DNA of 64,000 bases from Utricularia gibba (taxonomy: Eukaryota > Streptophyta > Magnoliopsida > Lamiales > Lentibulariaceae), in NCBI GenBank assembly GCA_002189035.1, contig NEEC01000014.1:1614501-1678500 (forward strand). The letters run 5' to 3'. Shown piece after piece: positions 25,108-36,663 of this stretch (its first letter is position 1; the number at the start of each line of letters is the position of its first letter). The notes beneath the pieces are model-generated. The model did no database searches and had not been told where the DNA came from. It was given only the letters and a program-made list of their open reading frames with translations. The position numbers and the translations under genes are program-made.

Positions 25108-25428
25108 ATGGATCGCAGGTTCATCATCGCCTCGGCTCTGGTTCTCATGCTTCTCTTCCTGGTAGCCCATGCTTCTCGCCCCGATCCTTCTTCCCCCTTC
25201 AAGGTTGGTTGTGCGTTCAGAAATATCAGTTCTTAGATGACATCACGCATATTTGTTCACATGGGTTTTGGTGAATCCCATCGACAGGATAATGAGGGAG
25301 TCGGCGGCGGTGAGAGTGGAGCGTCTTACGGATCGCCGGGCGGGTCGTCGGCGTTGGCTGCGGAGGCGTTTGATGCCCATCTCGACTACATTTACACTCA
25401 GCAGCAGGATCCTCGAATCCACCATTGA
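25108..25428 (+). CDS. PSK: atypical phytosulfokine (PSK) precursor
   Basis: The gene encodes a 78-residue secreted precursor in two exons, 25108-25203 and 25288-25428, joined in phase at FK|DN. Residues 1-23 are a signal peptide (IIASALVLMLLFLVAHA). Near the C-terminus the sequence AHLDYIYTQQQ contains YIYTQ, the phytosulfokine pentapeptide (25387-25401), preceded by Asp as needed for tyrosine sulfation, and followed by a short basic/His tail. PSK is released in the apoplast and sensed by the PSKR receptor kinases to promote growth. What is odd is the segment between. The usual cysteine-containing stretch with paired Arg before the pentapeptide is absent. A Gly/Ser/Ala-rich linker (GVGGGESGASYGSPGGSS) takes its place, and the protein has no cysteine outside the signal region. 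The reading is secure for the peptide, less so for classical processing. Confidence 0.8.
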
Positions 25429-25439
25429 CAACCTCACCA

Positions 25440-27294
25440 TGCCATGCCCATTTCCAATCTACTAACGAATAAAAATCGCTCCCTATGATTACTGCATTTT
25501 CTTCCCCTTCTTCCAGTGATCAAATCGAAATTCTACAGAACTGGTCGAATATCGAAATTTTCGCACTCTCAATGAACTGCTTTCATTTCAAAATTTTAGG
25601 TTTTTGAATTAAATCCAAATTTGCATAAAGACATGAAGAAGTGTATGGGCCGGCGACATAATAGCTCAAAAGTTATGGGCCTGTAAGAAAGGATTGATAG
25701 CTAAGGCCCATTTAAAATGGGCCATCGAACAAGGCAGCCATTGATGTTCCTTGGCGAGCACTAGGAAAATACAAGGAATGGGATGACCGTTTTACTGCCT
25801 CGACTGAAGTGGAGGTGAGCAGAGCAGGACAAAGCGTTTGTCGGGCGGTGAATGAAAAGGCAATTGGGTGTTGAAAGAGTTTCAAAGGGCGGAGGATTTT
25901 AACTATGAAGAGTAAGTAGTACACTACACCATAGCTGGGAGCCCTTGTCGTCTTTCCGAGGTCACAGGCTTCCAGTTCAAGGACTTGTTTGGATAAATTT
26001 ACCGTCACCCCCAACCCAACAAAGTTGAATGGTGGGTAGATTGTTTCCTGAGGAGTTTCATACATTTTTTTTAATATGAAACAGTCATCGTTTATTTGGA
26101 TCCTCTAATACACACCTGTCAGTCAAGTCTAATACAGTATGGTCTAGTTCACTTCTGGATTCATGTTAGATTTACACAAATATTTCAAATGTGAAGCATT
26201 CATTTTGTAAATCATTTTCGATGCTTCATGAGATATCAAGTATGATACAGTAAACTAACAGGATCACACGATTATATGTGAAATATGTATACTACTTTGC
26301 TTCGATTATATGTTGTATATATATATATACTACTTTTCTTTTTCTTATTTTAATAGGTGTCATTTGTGTGAGCCCCTTGGACTTTTGTAGGAACAGCAAA
26401 AATGGAGTTTTGGTTTGGGACAGACTGCGTTGCCAGATTTGTTTATTATGCATCTTGATGGATCCACCTCAGCTACTCGCAAGAGAAATCATGGCTTTAT
26501 TCCTCTCTTCTCATTATTCTTCTGTTCATTTATGGCTCATAACAGTGCCTTCAACTCCATAAAGGGGTCTTGCTGTTACTCCCCCGAAATTAGTTGGCAC
26601 TTTTCCAGAGGTGTAGCACTGAATTTGAAGATGATTGATTCAGTCATCAACCTCTGTGTGTGTGTGTGTGTTGCTCCCTGCTCAGTAGTCACAAGTTAGG
26701 CACATTCATTCTGAAACATTTGCTTTTCAATTGTTTATTTTTCTCTCCAACCTCATGATGTTCCCTTCTGTATGGACAGGAGATAGGTAAAACAGTAAGT
26801 AACCAGCTATCGATTAAAGAAACGCATACAATGATTTCCTAGACCCAAACTTGATTATTTCTTTATCTTTGCTGCTGAACTGAATATGATAATGTAATGC
26901 TGCCACTTCTCAGTTTCCCTCACTGGCTTTTGTTCATTCCCAGAAAAGCTCCTGCTGGAAGAGAGAAAACTCGGGATTTCCGTTGGAAAAATAAGCAAAA
27001 TGTGGTTGTACAGAATTTGGACTGACCTGATTTCCCTTTAGAAGGCTTTGAAAAACCAAAATGCTTCCTTGATGAGGATGATGTTTCAGCCTAAACAGTA
27101 AACTAGATGATTTTAGGGGAATTCTTAGAACCATCGATTACCTCTGCAAACTTGTGCAAGTACCTTAAAATATGCAGCAGAAAAGACACTTTCTTGTGCA
27201 TCAGGAGTTGATTCATTCTGAAAGTGCAATTGAGCGTTAAAGATGCATTCATTTTCAAAAAAAAGGAAAAGGCTATCTTTTTTCTTATGCTTCA
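25440..27294. other. intergenic stretch with site II-like words
   Basis: I see no gene. At about 25646-25724 there are four TGGGCC/GGCCCA words, of the kind bound by TCP factors in promoters of plant housekeeping genes, but no matching gene was recognised on either side. Short TA (about 26318-26330) and TG (about 26655-26672) microsatellites are present. Confidence 0.35.
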
Positions 27295-27672
27295 TCAAAC
27301 CTGTGGGGATACAGGGGAGCTAGCAGTGTCCTCCAGGCACGGGTTCTGTTGCTTCCTTGAAAGAGGCTCCTTGGGATTACTCTTCTGGTTGCTTTTCTTC
27401 GCTTCTTCGGTAACTGCAGATAAATGGCGATATCCATGAGCTTTGCTGTCGTACTCCTCCAAATTTGGAGGCCCTGAGGATGCATCAGAAACCATGGACA
27501 AATCTTCTTCTTCTTCCTCTTCTCCATCTTCATGCTCCTCATTCTTATACACATCTTTTGCATCACAGGTGGTAACACAAGTTCTGCTCCAAGCACTATA
27601 AGAAAGCTGATCGAAATAGCTTGTCCAACCGGATTCGCATCTGCTGCTACAGCCAGAAGAAATGTCATCCAT
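27295..27672 (-). CDS. SOB FIVE-LIKE (SOFL) protein
   Basis: The gene encodes a 125-residue acidic protein in one exon. SOFL proteins are plant-specific and have been linked to cytokinin levels; their biochemical role is not settled. The N-terminal family motif is present (MDDISSGCSSRCESGWTSYF), with the SGCESGWT-like core that defines SOFL proteins. A Glu-rich stretch follows, and then the second conserved block, DLSMVSDASSGPP. Near the C-terminus is CLEDTASSP, another family signature. The start is the first ATG in the frame; upstream codons back to 27735 lack an ATG. An overlapping second frame of similar length is a shadow. Which SOFL member this is cannot be told by eye; the length suits the short SOFL5 type. 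Confidence 0.85.
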   Translation of the reverse strand: MDDISSGCSSRCESGWTSYFDQLSYSAWSRTCVTTCDAKDVYKNEEHEDGEEEEEEDLSMVSDASSGPPNLEEYDSKAHGYRHLSAVTEEAKKSNQKSNPKEPLSRKQQNPCLEDTASSPVSPQV

Positions 27673-27679
27673 GCTCTTG

Positions 27680-30600
27680 CAAATTTCAGAGAGAGCTGAT
27701 GAATGAATTCTTCTGAGTGAGTAGTGTTTTTTCAAAAGCCTAGAAGGACAAGCTGGTTGTCATCTGGGGAAGTTTAGTTTGCCTCTGAATGTGTCTATTT
27801 GTAGGAGATGAAGTAAGGTGGGCATAACAAACAAATTAAATCACAGTCACTATCATATTTTTATAATCTGATTCAAGAATAATCAATTGAATAAAATTTC
27901 CAAGTCAATGTGGAGAGGGGATTCGTTATTGATAACTGTAAGTTTTAACATTTCACTGATAAGCCGTACTGCCCATGTGCCCCTGAGTACCCATGGATCT
28001 ATATATGTGCTTGAGCATCAAAGCATCTCTGTAGACCTGTCAAACTTTTTGTAGTTGTTGTAGCCTTTCTTGGGCTCACATGGCTTCATTGAGCGAAAGC
28101 AGAACAATTGTTCATCCTTTTATTTTTATCTTACTGCTGGGTAGTAAATTGATAAACCGCAGATGCTTAGCAGAAATGCAAAGCTGCCTTGAGTTACAGA
28201 ATCCAAGATCTGAAGGCCATCTATATATTTTTCTATTAGGGAAAAAAAAGCAGTTCAACACTCAAAACAAAAATTTTCCCATGAAAAACACCAAGGGGAA
28301 AAAAATGAAAGACCCTGTGGCCCATTGTGAGCAAGATGTGCAGAAGCCAGCTGAGGGGGGTAAGTGACTGTAGTACACTACATGTTGGTATAGGCCCATC
28401 ATGTGCTTCTCACATCAAGATGCCCATCCCAATGCAAAACAACATCATCAGTTCCCATTGCAGATCACTCTTTTGAAAGTTGATCAATTCAGTAAAGAAA
28501 AAAAAACATTTGCTTTGTGCCTTTTAGCAGCATATGCTTCCCAGTTTCAGTTAGTTCCCTGCCTAGTAGCAGGGGGTTGTGATTGAGGTATCTTTTAGCA
28601 TTTGTTGCCAAGGCAAAGACAATATCTGTCACTGAGCTAGCCACCTATCAAACTATCACAGACATTAATATTCTTGATACCTGTGGTCCAATGCTGTACT
28701 TTTTTCTTCCATCTGCACATGCTGCTTCCTTGCGCACTCTGTCTCTCCCTCTCTCTAAGTTCATAGTTCATCATTTGTCAATTTTTGTGCCCTTTTGCTG
28801 TGTCATAAAAACCAGATCAAAATAATTACTTTTAAAAGAAAGCAGCTTTCAGCATCGACATCTCCAGGCTATTGCAAATGATTGGGGGTTGGTGTTTTTT
28901 GCAAAGGAATCATGTGTTCTCACTGGGTAAATGCCAAAGAAACACAATCATTGGATCCTGATGCTCCCCGAAAACCCAAATCACATCAGCATCATACCCA
29001 CCATACATACATGCATGTGCACAGACATACAACCAGAACCAACTAATCTACCAGTAAGAATTCAGCAGAACAAGACTAGGACTTTCAGACAGCATCATCA
29101 TCACCCTGTTGTTCATCAACTGTAAACTGCTGGAGAAAAAACAACTGGTTCGCATATGAACGCTCTGATTCGGTCAAGGTGACGAGATTTCTTGGGACAG
29201 ACAGGATAAGGGAGAGGCGCTCGATCCAACACGGGGACCCCACGTAGCAACCAATGCACGAATTCAATGATAAGCCTGGACCATTGAAATAAATCTAATT
29301 GTGTGTCATGGAAGATGATGCAGGAAAATTAATTATTTTCCAAATTCTTTGTAATGTAATAATGGAAATGGCACACGTCTCGTCCTAACTGGACTGGAGA
29401 CGTGGTTGCTGGAGGGGCTGGAGAAGAAGATCACCGTCGCATAAATTAGTTACATGGCGCACGTCTGGGTTGTCTGTGGCTCGACCGAGTCCGCCGAACG
29501 CGGGCAACTGGGAGGGCATTCACTGCACTGCTCATGCATTTATTTTTTATTATATTAAAAAAAAACACAGCATCTTTTGTGTATTGGAACATTCTTACAT
29601 AAAAAAAATAATATTTGAATTGATATTTGTCTCATATAAAATTCATGAAAATATGACACCATGCTCCAAATTTTAAAATTATCCACCTTCGTTGTACGGA
29701 CTTCAGCAACTTAAGAAATAGTTCTTCATTCTACAACGATAAATTATATCTATCTACCAAACACAATTTAGACTAATATTATAAAAATATTTTTTCGAAC
29801 TCAAGGATACGAAATTCTTCTCAATCCATCAGTTGCAAGCTCCCGATTGTACCTCGTGAAGCAATTAACTGAATAAAAACTTAATTTTTTCAATTGATAA
29901 TGATTCTGTATTCCATAAAAAAAAAATTCTTATTTGCATTCATAATCAGCGACCCGAGGTCTGAGTTGGGCCAGGCAATCATGTGTGTCCAGTGAATTGC
30001 TGCTGTTGGGCTTAGTCATGGTCTAATTGAGCGTTTGGATGATAATATTTTGAGTGTGTTTTGGACCCAATTTCAGGCCTGGTTGCATAAAAATACATCA
30101 CATACGTGGAGAAAAACTATTGGAGTGGATAAAGTTGACTGAAAACTACAAAAGCAGGATTGAAACTGGGGAAAGAAATTCCCTCTTCTTCACCAAACTA
30201 GTCACGGAATTCATAAATTATGAACATGAAATAACAGAGCAGAGGGTGCCCAGCCCATAAAACACTGCTAGAAATGCATGCAAAAACCCCATGAAGATAT
30301 ATTGTCTGGTTTAGTTGGGTTTCGGCAAAAGCAATGATGCAGGAATAAAAACAGAGCTCTCAGGAAGGCTAACCAGATTTATTGTCGGGTTTAGTTGGGT
30401 TTCAAGGAATCCTTCTGCATGTGTGGTATGGTGTGCTAATGCTGGGTGGGATGATCGTATGCTTTCTCATCTTCTCCGTTGCTGTCCACCTCCTCCTACC
30501 AAGAAACAAGAAAAAGAATAAAAAAAAGACAGCAGCAGATCCAAAAGCCTCCGAATTCGTGACACCCGATAGGTGTATCCATGCATGCACACCCACCCAC

Positions 30601-31072
30601 CTGTGACACGCGTCCCCATCTACCTACTGATTGGTCGATGGGCCACCGCCATTCCGACATCGAAGTACGTCCCTGGGCGATACATAGCTCCAGATCAGAG
30701 GTGGACTGCTCTGGTCCATCTGGCATGCACCACCACCGCTTGACGATCTGAGATGATTAGTACCTGTAGCACAAATGGAACAATGAAGAGGCTGATTAGT
30801 AGCTGCAGGGGAGTTAAGATGGGTGGGTTTTTATTGGGTAGGAACAGGAAGGGAGTCGGAGTGGAGCGGGATGCATGCAGAAGAGCTTGATAAAACACAT
30901 GTCCCCAGCCTGAAACACGTACTCACCAAGTGTCGTACCATCCCTCTCCTCCTGCCACCATCCCATTGGCCCTTCTCTTTTCTTAATAACAACTCGCACT
31001 CCACTTCTCCACCAACCTTCATCTCCTTTCTTCTTCTTCTTCTTCTTCTTTCATTTGATTTGGTGATAGGAG
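27680..31072. other. 3.4-kb gene-free stretch
   Basis: No supported gene. Short frames occur throughout, without domains. The 29530-29930 part is AT-rich. A 14-bp word (TTTAGTTGGGTTTC) occurs twice, near 30311 and 30391. A CTT microsatellite at about 31030-31052 lies just upstream of the DUF7950 start and is probably in its 5' leader. Confidence 0.35.
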
Positions 31073-31958
31073 ATGATTCAGACGGTTAACCCACGAACTG
31101 CGGCCGAGATCATGTCTCGGTACCGCCCAATCGCCCCAAGCCGGAGCAGCCGCCGGCGCCGGGAGGGGAGGCTGATGGGGGATCACATGCAAATCTCCCT
31201 ATCTGCGGAACGTGTGGCCGCATCTTCAGGCTCGCCCCACCCGGACACGGAAGAGGACGCGCACCGCCGCATTCTCCTCTGCCAAGAGACACCAGAATCA
31301 TAGGGCGGCGAATGAGAATGGGACTTGCAGTGGGAATGCGATCTCTCTTGTTCCTTTCCTGTTAGACGACTCCTGTAAGGTTGCTGTTGCTCCTGCCACT
31401 GAGGAATTGGATTTCCTAGAGCTGCTACAGAAGCCCCTGAAGCAGCCTGTCCCCATCTCACCTCGCCCGGTTCGGCCGGTTGGCTCAACCATCATCATCG
31501 CCAACATCGTCTCCGAGGGCCATCTCCTCGCCCTGACGATGGAAAAGGAAGCAATCCACGAGGTGGAGGCCATGGTGGAGGCAGAGCATGTACCTGCAAT
31601 CATATCCGATGCAAACAACAAGGTAAGAATGGTGAATTCAGCCTACAGGGAGATGATTGGCCAGCCAGAATGCGGGTGGCTCGACTGCGCCTCCATGGTC
31701 CCTGGCGACACATGCAGCAGCAGGAGAAGGATCGGTGGTGGGGTTTCTCTTCGTTTTACGGATTCCCAACATTTGCACATTGCGGGTATGCATGGATTTC
31801 GCTGTCAGGTGAAGATCGAGTGGGAGGAGAGTAATGGGAAGAAGACGAAGAAGAGCGTCGCAGCTTCTTGCACGGCTGATAGAATAGACTGTCGGGCAAA
31901 GAGTTACCACTTCTTGTGGAGGTTTCAGATCATGCACACGCCGGATTCAGACAACTAA
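31073..31958 (+). CDS. DUF7950-domain protein with two apparent frameshifts
   Basis: This is a plant-specific protein of unknown function, in one exon. The frame from 31073 reads MIQTVNPRTAAEIMSRYRPI, the typical start of the family. It slips at a C4 run (31134-31137) to a frame reading KPEQPPAPGG. It slips again at a G5 run (31177-31181) into the long frame with SPYLRNVWPHLQARPTRTRK and onward to the stop at 31958. The C-terminal domain is recognisable by PRPVRPVGS, AIISDANNKVRMVNSAYREM, IGQPECGWLD and FRCQVKIEWEE. Each slip is the loss of one base, and adding both back gives 888 nt, 295 residues and an uninterrupted family-like protein. I therefore treat it as an intact gene with consensus errors, though real mutation is possible. 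Both slips lie in the poorly conserved linker after the N-terminal motif. Confidence 0.75.
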
Positions 31959-31959
31959 A

Positions 31960-32915
31960 GGCTCCTCATGAACTGCAGAATCATCAATTCTAGCGTTAGT
32001 ACTAGCAAGATTAGAGAATATACGATATGAAATCTTTATACTATGAACAGACAGAAATGTGTGTAGCTAGACTGTGTCCTCCCAGGTGTAGCAGCTATGT
32101 AACTTGGTCTGCTCTGCAGTTAGTAGATAGAATCGAAAACTGACGTTGGTCATGATGACTAAACACTTTAGCCCCAGATAAACTAAAACAACACTAATTC
32201 TGTGCACCATGGTACTGCTTCTAGTCTCAGTCTGATAGGAGGGCACATTACCCAGCAGCCCAAACATGACATCAAAACTCATCCACTAATCCAGCAACAT
32301 ATCCTCTCAGAGGAACAGTCTCTCAGAATAGAGTGTTAGCGTTCACAGTAGCTGAACTACAAGTCTAGCATGCGCATTCCTAAAGAAAGTCCTCTTATCT
32401 ACCACATCAGCATACGCCACATTTATCACTCGATACCCACACTTCATCAAACAATTATTAAACACATCAAACCATCATAATATTTAAAGCAGCAGTTCGG
32501 CATAAAGGGTTTATGATCATTAAAATTTAAGAATGTCGATTTAAACATGATGAAGAGATATAAATAAACAAGTGTCGCAGCCGGGATGAACAAAAAACTG
32601 ATGCAAACTCCAGAGGGGCATCCAATCCATGAAAAAACTTCATCATTCGGCATCCTCATCACTCACATGACAGCAGTTTCCCAAGTGGAACTAAAAATTA
32701 CTTCAATGCGAGAGAACGCAAGATGCGGAATGCAACCTTGAAGCGTTTCCTGCTTGCTTCACTTCTATAATTGTCCTCGGTGGACACTGATTCTATCTTT
32801 TAATACCTCGCTCTCGGCCTCTGCATTTTCTAAAGAATCCATCTTTTTTTCCCAGGATAAACACAGAATCAGACCTCATCCCTGACTCTTGCTGCATCAG
32901 TTGTAATCTTTACTT
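31960..32915. other. gene-free stretch between DUF7950 gene and ARM pseudogene
   Basis: I see nothing I can support. The first part is probably the 3' untranslated region of the DUF7950 gene. A short minus-strand frame near 32770-32840 reads as an acidic helix-like peptide but has no start, splice sites or family. Confidence 0.3.
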
Positions 32916-32921
32916 CCAGAC

Positions 32922-33364
32922 GGCGTCTTTTCCGGAACGCCGTCGCTTCCACTCGGCACCAACGCCATTAACCTCGATGACCTTATCACTCGACTCGTCT
33001 CCGATCTCGATTCCGATGAGATCGATGTACAGAAGCAGGCCGCCATGCAGATACATCACCTCTCCAAGAATACGTCTGAAAGTCGAATCATTATCGCCAA
33101 CTCCGGGGAAAATAAGCCCTATTTTCTGTCATTTCGTATAATGATGGGCTAGGCGTTCAAACTCCTAATCCCTTCGGCACCTCAATAACTCGCGAAAACG
33201 CCGCCTGCGAGCTCCTCCACATATCCCAAATCGCGAGATCGATCCAGAGCGGCCCGCCGGTGGTGAATCTCCTTGAGTGCGGGAGCATTCGCGGCAAGAA
33301 AGTTGCGCGAACCGCTGTCCACTCAAAGTAGGAGAACAATGCGAAGGCATTGAAAGATGCCCCA
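32922..33364 (+). pseudogene. plant U-box/ARM-repeat (PUB) pseudogene fragment
   Basis: Two pieces of an armadillo-repeat domain from a plant U-box E3 ligase are present in different frames. The first (32922-33152) includes LITRLVSDLDSDEIDVQKQA and LSKNTSESRIIIANSG, then runs into a stop. The second (33176-33331) includes TRENAACELL and VVNLLECGSIRGKKVARTAV, then a TAG, and the same frame goes on with ENNAKALKDAP. The RGKK and TRENAAC words are typical of PUB ARM repeats. The U-box itself is missing, an ARM repeat between the pieces is lost, and the frame is broken at least twice, so the copy cannot make the ligase. The GC content is higher than the surrounding DNA. Confidence 0.8.
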
Positions 33365-33399
33365 ATTCTCTCAGCATTCAGCGGCGAATCGCAGAATGG

Positions 33400-34640
33400 C
33401 GAATAACACCTCCGCTCGTGGCTCTCCCCCGGGCCGGGCTGCACCACCCGACCCAAATTGCAAGGGCCTCGCATCAAACAGCTTCTCCTATCCTCTACAT
33501 CATGTTCCCGCTCCTTACCCTGCACCATCATTCACGCGTATACATTTGGAATAATTCAATTCCGAGGCTGTCACGTTATAATAGTTGTTGGGACGTGTCG
33601 TCACCTACTTACACAAATACTTTAAGACTCAAGAGTTGCATCACGTAACTAGTAAAATTATGAACCAAAGCCATAGTCACCATATAGATAAGATTCGAAT
33701 ATTCTAGAAATGATTCCACTTGGTTTTTTTTTCTGAATGATGATGATGTTTGAACTCAAATGAAGCAGGAGAGAAAAATGACCCTTTTCTCGGATATTTT
33801 GTTAAAGTACGCACTGTATTAATATCTCTCATATACTAAAGCTATTTTTTTCAATACAGGATGAGTGCTTTTATTACATAGTTAAATTACAGTGGTTATT
33901 TTTCAAATTAAATCTAATTTTCTCATATTCACACATAATAAAATAAAACAAATGAATATACAAATTAATTGATTTTATTTCTTAAATAATAAAATAATAA
34001 TCCGTACAGTCGCCGCCATCAAGTGTATTAACTCACGCAGAGGCGTGTGTCTCCCGGCACGAAGCTTCTGAGAAGTTTGGCGGGGCAGCCTCTAGAAACA
34101 ATTCAGACCCGGGGGCCTGATCCCGTCAACTGACCATAGCAGCCGTGCTGACAGGCCACATGTATTATTAATGATAATACACTCCCATGGCTCCTAACAA
34201 ACGGACAACGAGTTTCGAGAAATTTACAGTATGATGCTGTCTGTGATTTTCTGGTGTTGCACTTTTACTTGGAAATAAAAAGGTAATAATCTGGTATTCA
34301 TGCCTTGGGGAAGAGATATTGTGTAATTGCGTCGCCAGGAAGGATGACTGAGTGCGCCGCGTGGTTAGAGGCGACCCGTCCTTGACTTGGACCAATTCGG
34401 GTCGCCCTCACAGTATTACTTGGCCCGCAAATAATTTTCCAAAAATAAAATAGAATTGGGCAAACCCGAATAATTTTCTTTTTTAAAAAAGAAAAATGTT
34501 ATTTAAATAAATTTAAAATATTTTATAAAAATAAAATAGTGGATAAACTTGATCGTTAATAAAGACTTGCTACTCACTGTATTTGCCATGCACCTTCGTC
34601 CTAATTTCTATCCACTAGACTCAAAACCACCATTCTTGTA
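33400..34640. other. intergenic region upstream of the zinc-finger gene
   Basis: No gene is visible. Two AT-rich blocks (33780-34000 and 34430-34560) flank a mixed segment. The right end should hold the promoter of the ZAT-type gene. Confidence 0.35.
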
Positions 34641-34642
34641 TG

Positions 34643-34650
34643 TATAAAAA
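34643..34650 (+). promoter_or_regulatory. TATA box of the ZAT-type zinc-finger gene
   Basis: TATAAAAA lies 58 bp upstream of the ATG at 34701, giving a short leader of roughly 25-30 bp. Consensus and spacing fit a core promoter. Confidence 0.5.
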
Positions 34651-34700
34651 GCATCCTCCACTCATTTCACACCTCAACACTTTGTGTACCTCATTCAAGA

Positions 34701-35198
34701 ATGGCACTTGAAGCTCTGAGCTCGCCAACCTCTGCCGCGCCGCCGCCGCCGCTTTCTTCGGGGAGGAGGAGCAAGCGCCAGCGGAGTGACGAAGCCACGG
34801 AGGAGGAGTACTTGGCTCTCTGCTTGATCATGCTGGCATCCTCCTCCCCCAACATCCCACCCTGTAAACTGCCTCTGTCTTCAGGGGAGGCGATGCTTTA
34901 CAAGTGCTCTGTTTGTAGCAAGTCCTTCTCTTCGTACCAGGCCTTGGGAGGGCATAAAACCAGTCACCGGAGGATCACCACCGAGGACAAAATCTCGGGG
35001 ACGACAGTCATCAAGACCCACCAGTGCTCTGTCTGCCACAAGAGCTTCCCGACTGGACAAGCACTCGGAGGTCACAAGCGCTGCCACTATGACGGCGGCG
35101 CGTGCGCGGTGGGGCCACACCGCCAATTTGACTTGAATCTCCCAGCGTTGCCGGAAGATCCACCGGAAAGCCCACCCACAGCCAAGAACTTATTTTGA
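34701..35198 (+). CDS. C2H2 zinc-finger transcriptional repressor, ZAT10/ZAT6 type
   Basis: This intronless gene encodes a 165-residue nuclear repressor of the C1-2i class that typically responds to cold, drought, salt or oxidative stress. In order I see a Pro/Ser-rich start, a basic patch ([11 protein letters not shown]) that can serve for nuclear import, the leucine-rich L-box ([12 protein letters not shown]), a first zinc finger ([20 protein letters not shown], ending SH), a second ([20 protein letters not shown], ending CH) and a C-terminal EAR repression motif ([11 protein letters not shown]). Both fingers keep the plant-specific QALGGHK helix and all zinc ligands. It is shorter than Arabidopsis ZAT10 (STZ), and ZAT6, ZAT8 or AZF-like assignment is equally open. 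The compact single exon and near TATA box fit a rapidly induced gene. Confidence 0.93.
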   Translation: MALEALSSPTSAAPPPPLSSGRRSKRQRSDEATEEEYLALCLIMLASSSPNIPPCKLPLSSGEAMLYKCSVCSKSFSSYQALGGHKTSHRRITTEDKISGTTVIKTHQCSVCHKSFPTGQALGGHKRCHYDGGACAVGPHRQFDLNLPALPEDPPESPPTAKNLF

Positions 35199-35199
35199 T

Positions 35200-36663
35200 T
35201 ATTATTAGACATGGAATATGGAAATTCAGGGTGCTGAGTAATTAGGCACTAGCAGATCCTTCTTGATGATGTAAATATCACAAGTAGAAGAATTCGTTTT
35301 GGCATCCTTCACTTCGTGTCCACGCTAACCAAGAAAAGCAAAGTACACATTCACTAATTAACTCTTGTAATGAATTCACATCAAAACTCGTAGAAAGAAT
35401 GGATGATGGCATGCAGTACAATGAGCTTTTTACATTTCAGATAGAAGCACATCATCCCTCAATGAGAAAAAAAATGTTATCGGCATGCAAAGTGGGGCGG
35501 CCCAATGATTGTTGTTGTGTGGATACCATACATGTGAGTGGAATCGGAAGACGAAGTGAGGATTGGATTGACTCATCATCATCATCATCTCATCTGCTAC
35601 TCCGGCGACTCCTGGCTTTAGATTTATGTGGATTAAATTACTCCTACATCGCAACATGGGGTTGCTTCTTTATCCCACCCTCATCGTCTAGTGACGATTG
35701 CCCAACTTGGAAAGTGGGCACCGCCGCCTAATGCCCACCTCGAGTCAGTACAACAGAAGAAACGACATCAGAAACAGACAAAAAAACGGTGGTCAAGAGG
35801 TGAGTTCTGTACTTGAACTTTTATCACCGCCATTAGTGACTTGGGTTAACCATTAGGTATCTCCCAATTTGGACTCGCCAAACTACTTTTGAATTCCGGT
35901 CGACCGGGGCTGAGAGTTGTGTCTGAGATTTGATCACGGCCAGTACTAGCTAGCAGCTATTTCCCATTTTGGAAACTCCAAATTTACTTTTGAATTCCGG
36001 TCGGGCCGGGCCGGTTGTTCCAACTATGGCCCACAAACCAAATCGCGCATCGGGGTGAATGTTCGGCGTGTGAATTATGAAACCACAAATCGATCGAAAT
36101 TGATTAGGGTTTCTGATTTTAGGTTTAGGTTTTCGATTTTCCAAATCTGTACTCATTGATGATGAATGGCAAATCAATCAGCTGAACAGTCGATTAATGG
36201 AATGATTGATTTTCAAATTTTTGGATGAAAGCTGAATAACCTGTCGTCATCTTTGCCTGGTGATATCCGGTGGATGGCCCTGTGTTGACTTCTACGTAGG
36301 TGGTGTCGAGGGCATGCGAAGAGTAGCGCCCAGGCTTGATCCGTGAATCAGCCATGGAAGAAAGATGAGGATTCTTTGCTCAAATTCGCAGGTATCCTTT
36401 TCTTCTGGTAATAAATACATACCTCTCCTACCGCTATCAATTAGGTGCAGGGATGCCGTCATCAAGGACCATCATGCTCCCCGTATAATAATTCGTAGGC
36501 TTATTGTCTCTTGCGTGTCATTTGTAATTATGTTGTAGCTCTTCTCCATCTGTTGTTGTCTTTCTTGGATTGCCTTTCTTTATGCTTTCCGTCGGCTTCT
36601 CCTGACAATCCTTCTTTTCATCATTTGTGGAACTGTTGATTATTGTCTCCGATCGCACAAGAA
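35200..36663. other. intergenic region and probable leader of the ACBP gene
   Basis: No coding gene was recognised. A CAG|GTATCC at about 36391-36392 could be the donor of a 5' untranslated intron for the ACBP3-like gene, but no acceptor was proven. A TCATCATCATCATC stretch near 35575-35590 is a short trinucleotide repeat. Confidence 0.3.

Noticed and set aside
27285-27668. Second minus-strand frame of 127 codons over the SOFL gene
   Set aside because: It overlaps the SOFL frame, lacks SOFL motifs and is explained as a shadow.
29085-29267. Minus-strand open frame of 60 codons with a protein-like composition
   Set aside because: Too short, with no recognised family and no neighbouring exons.
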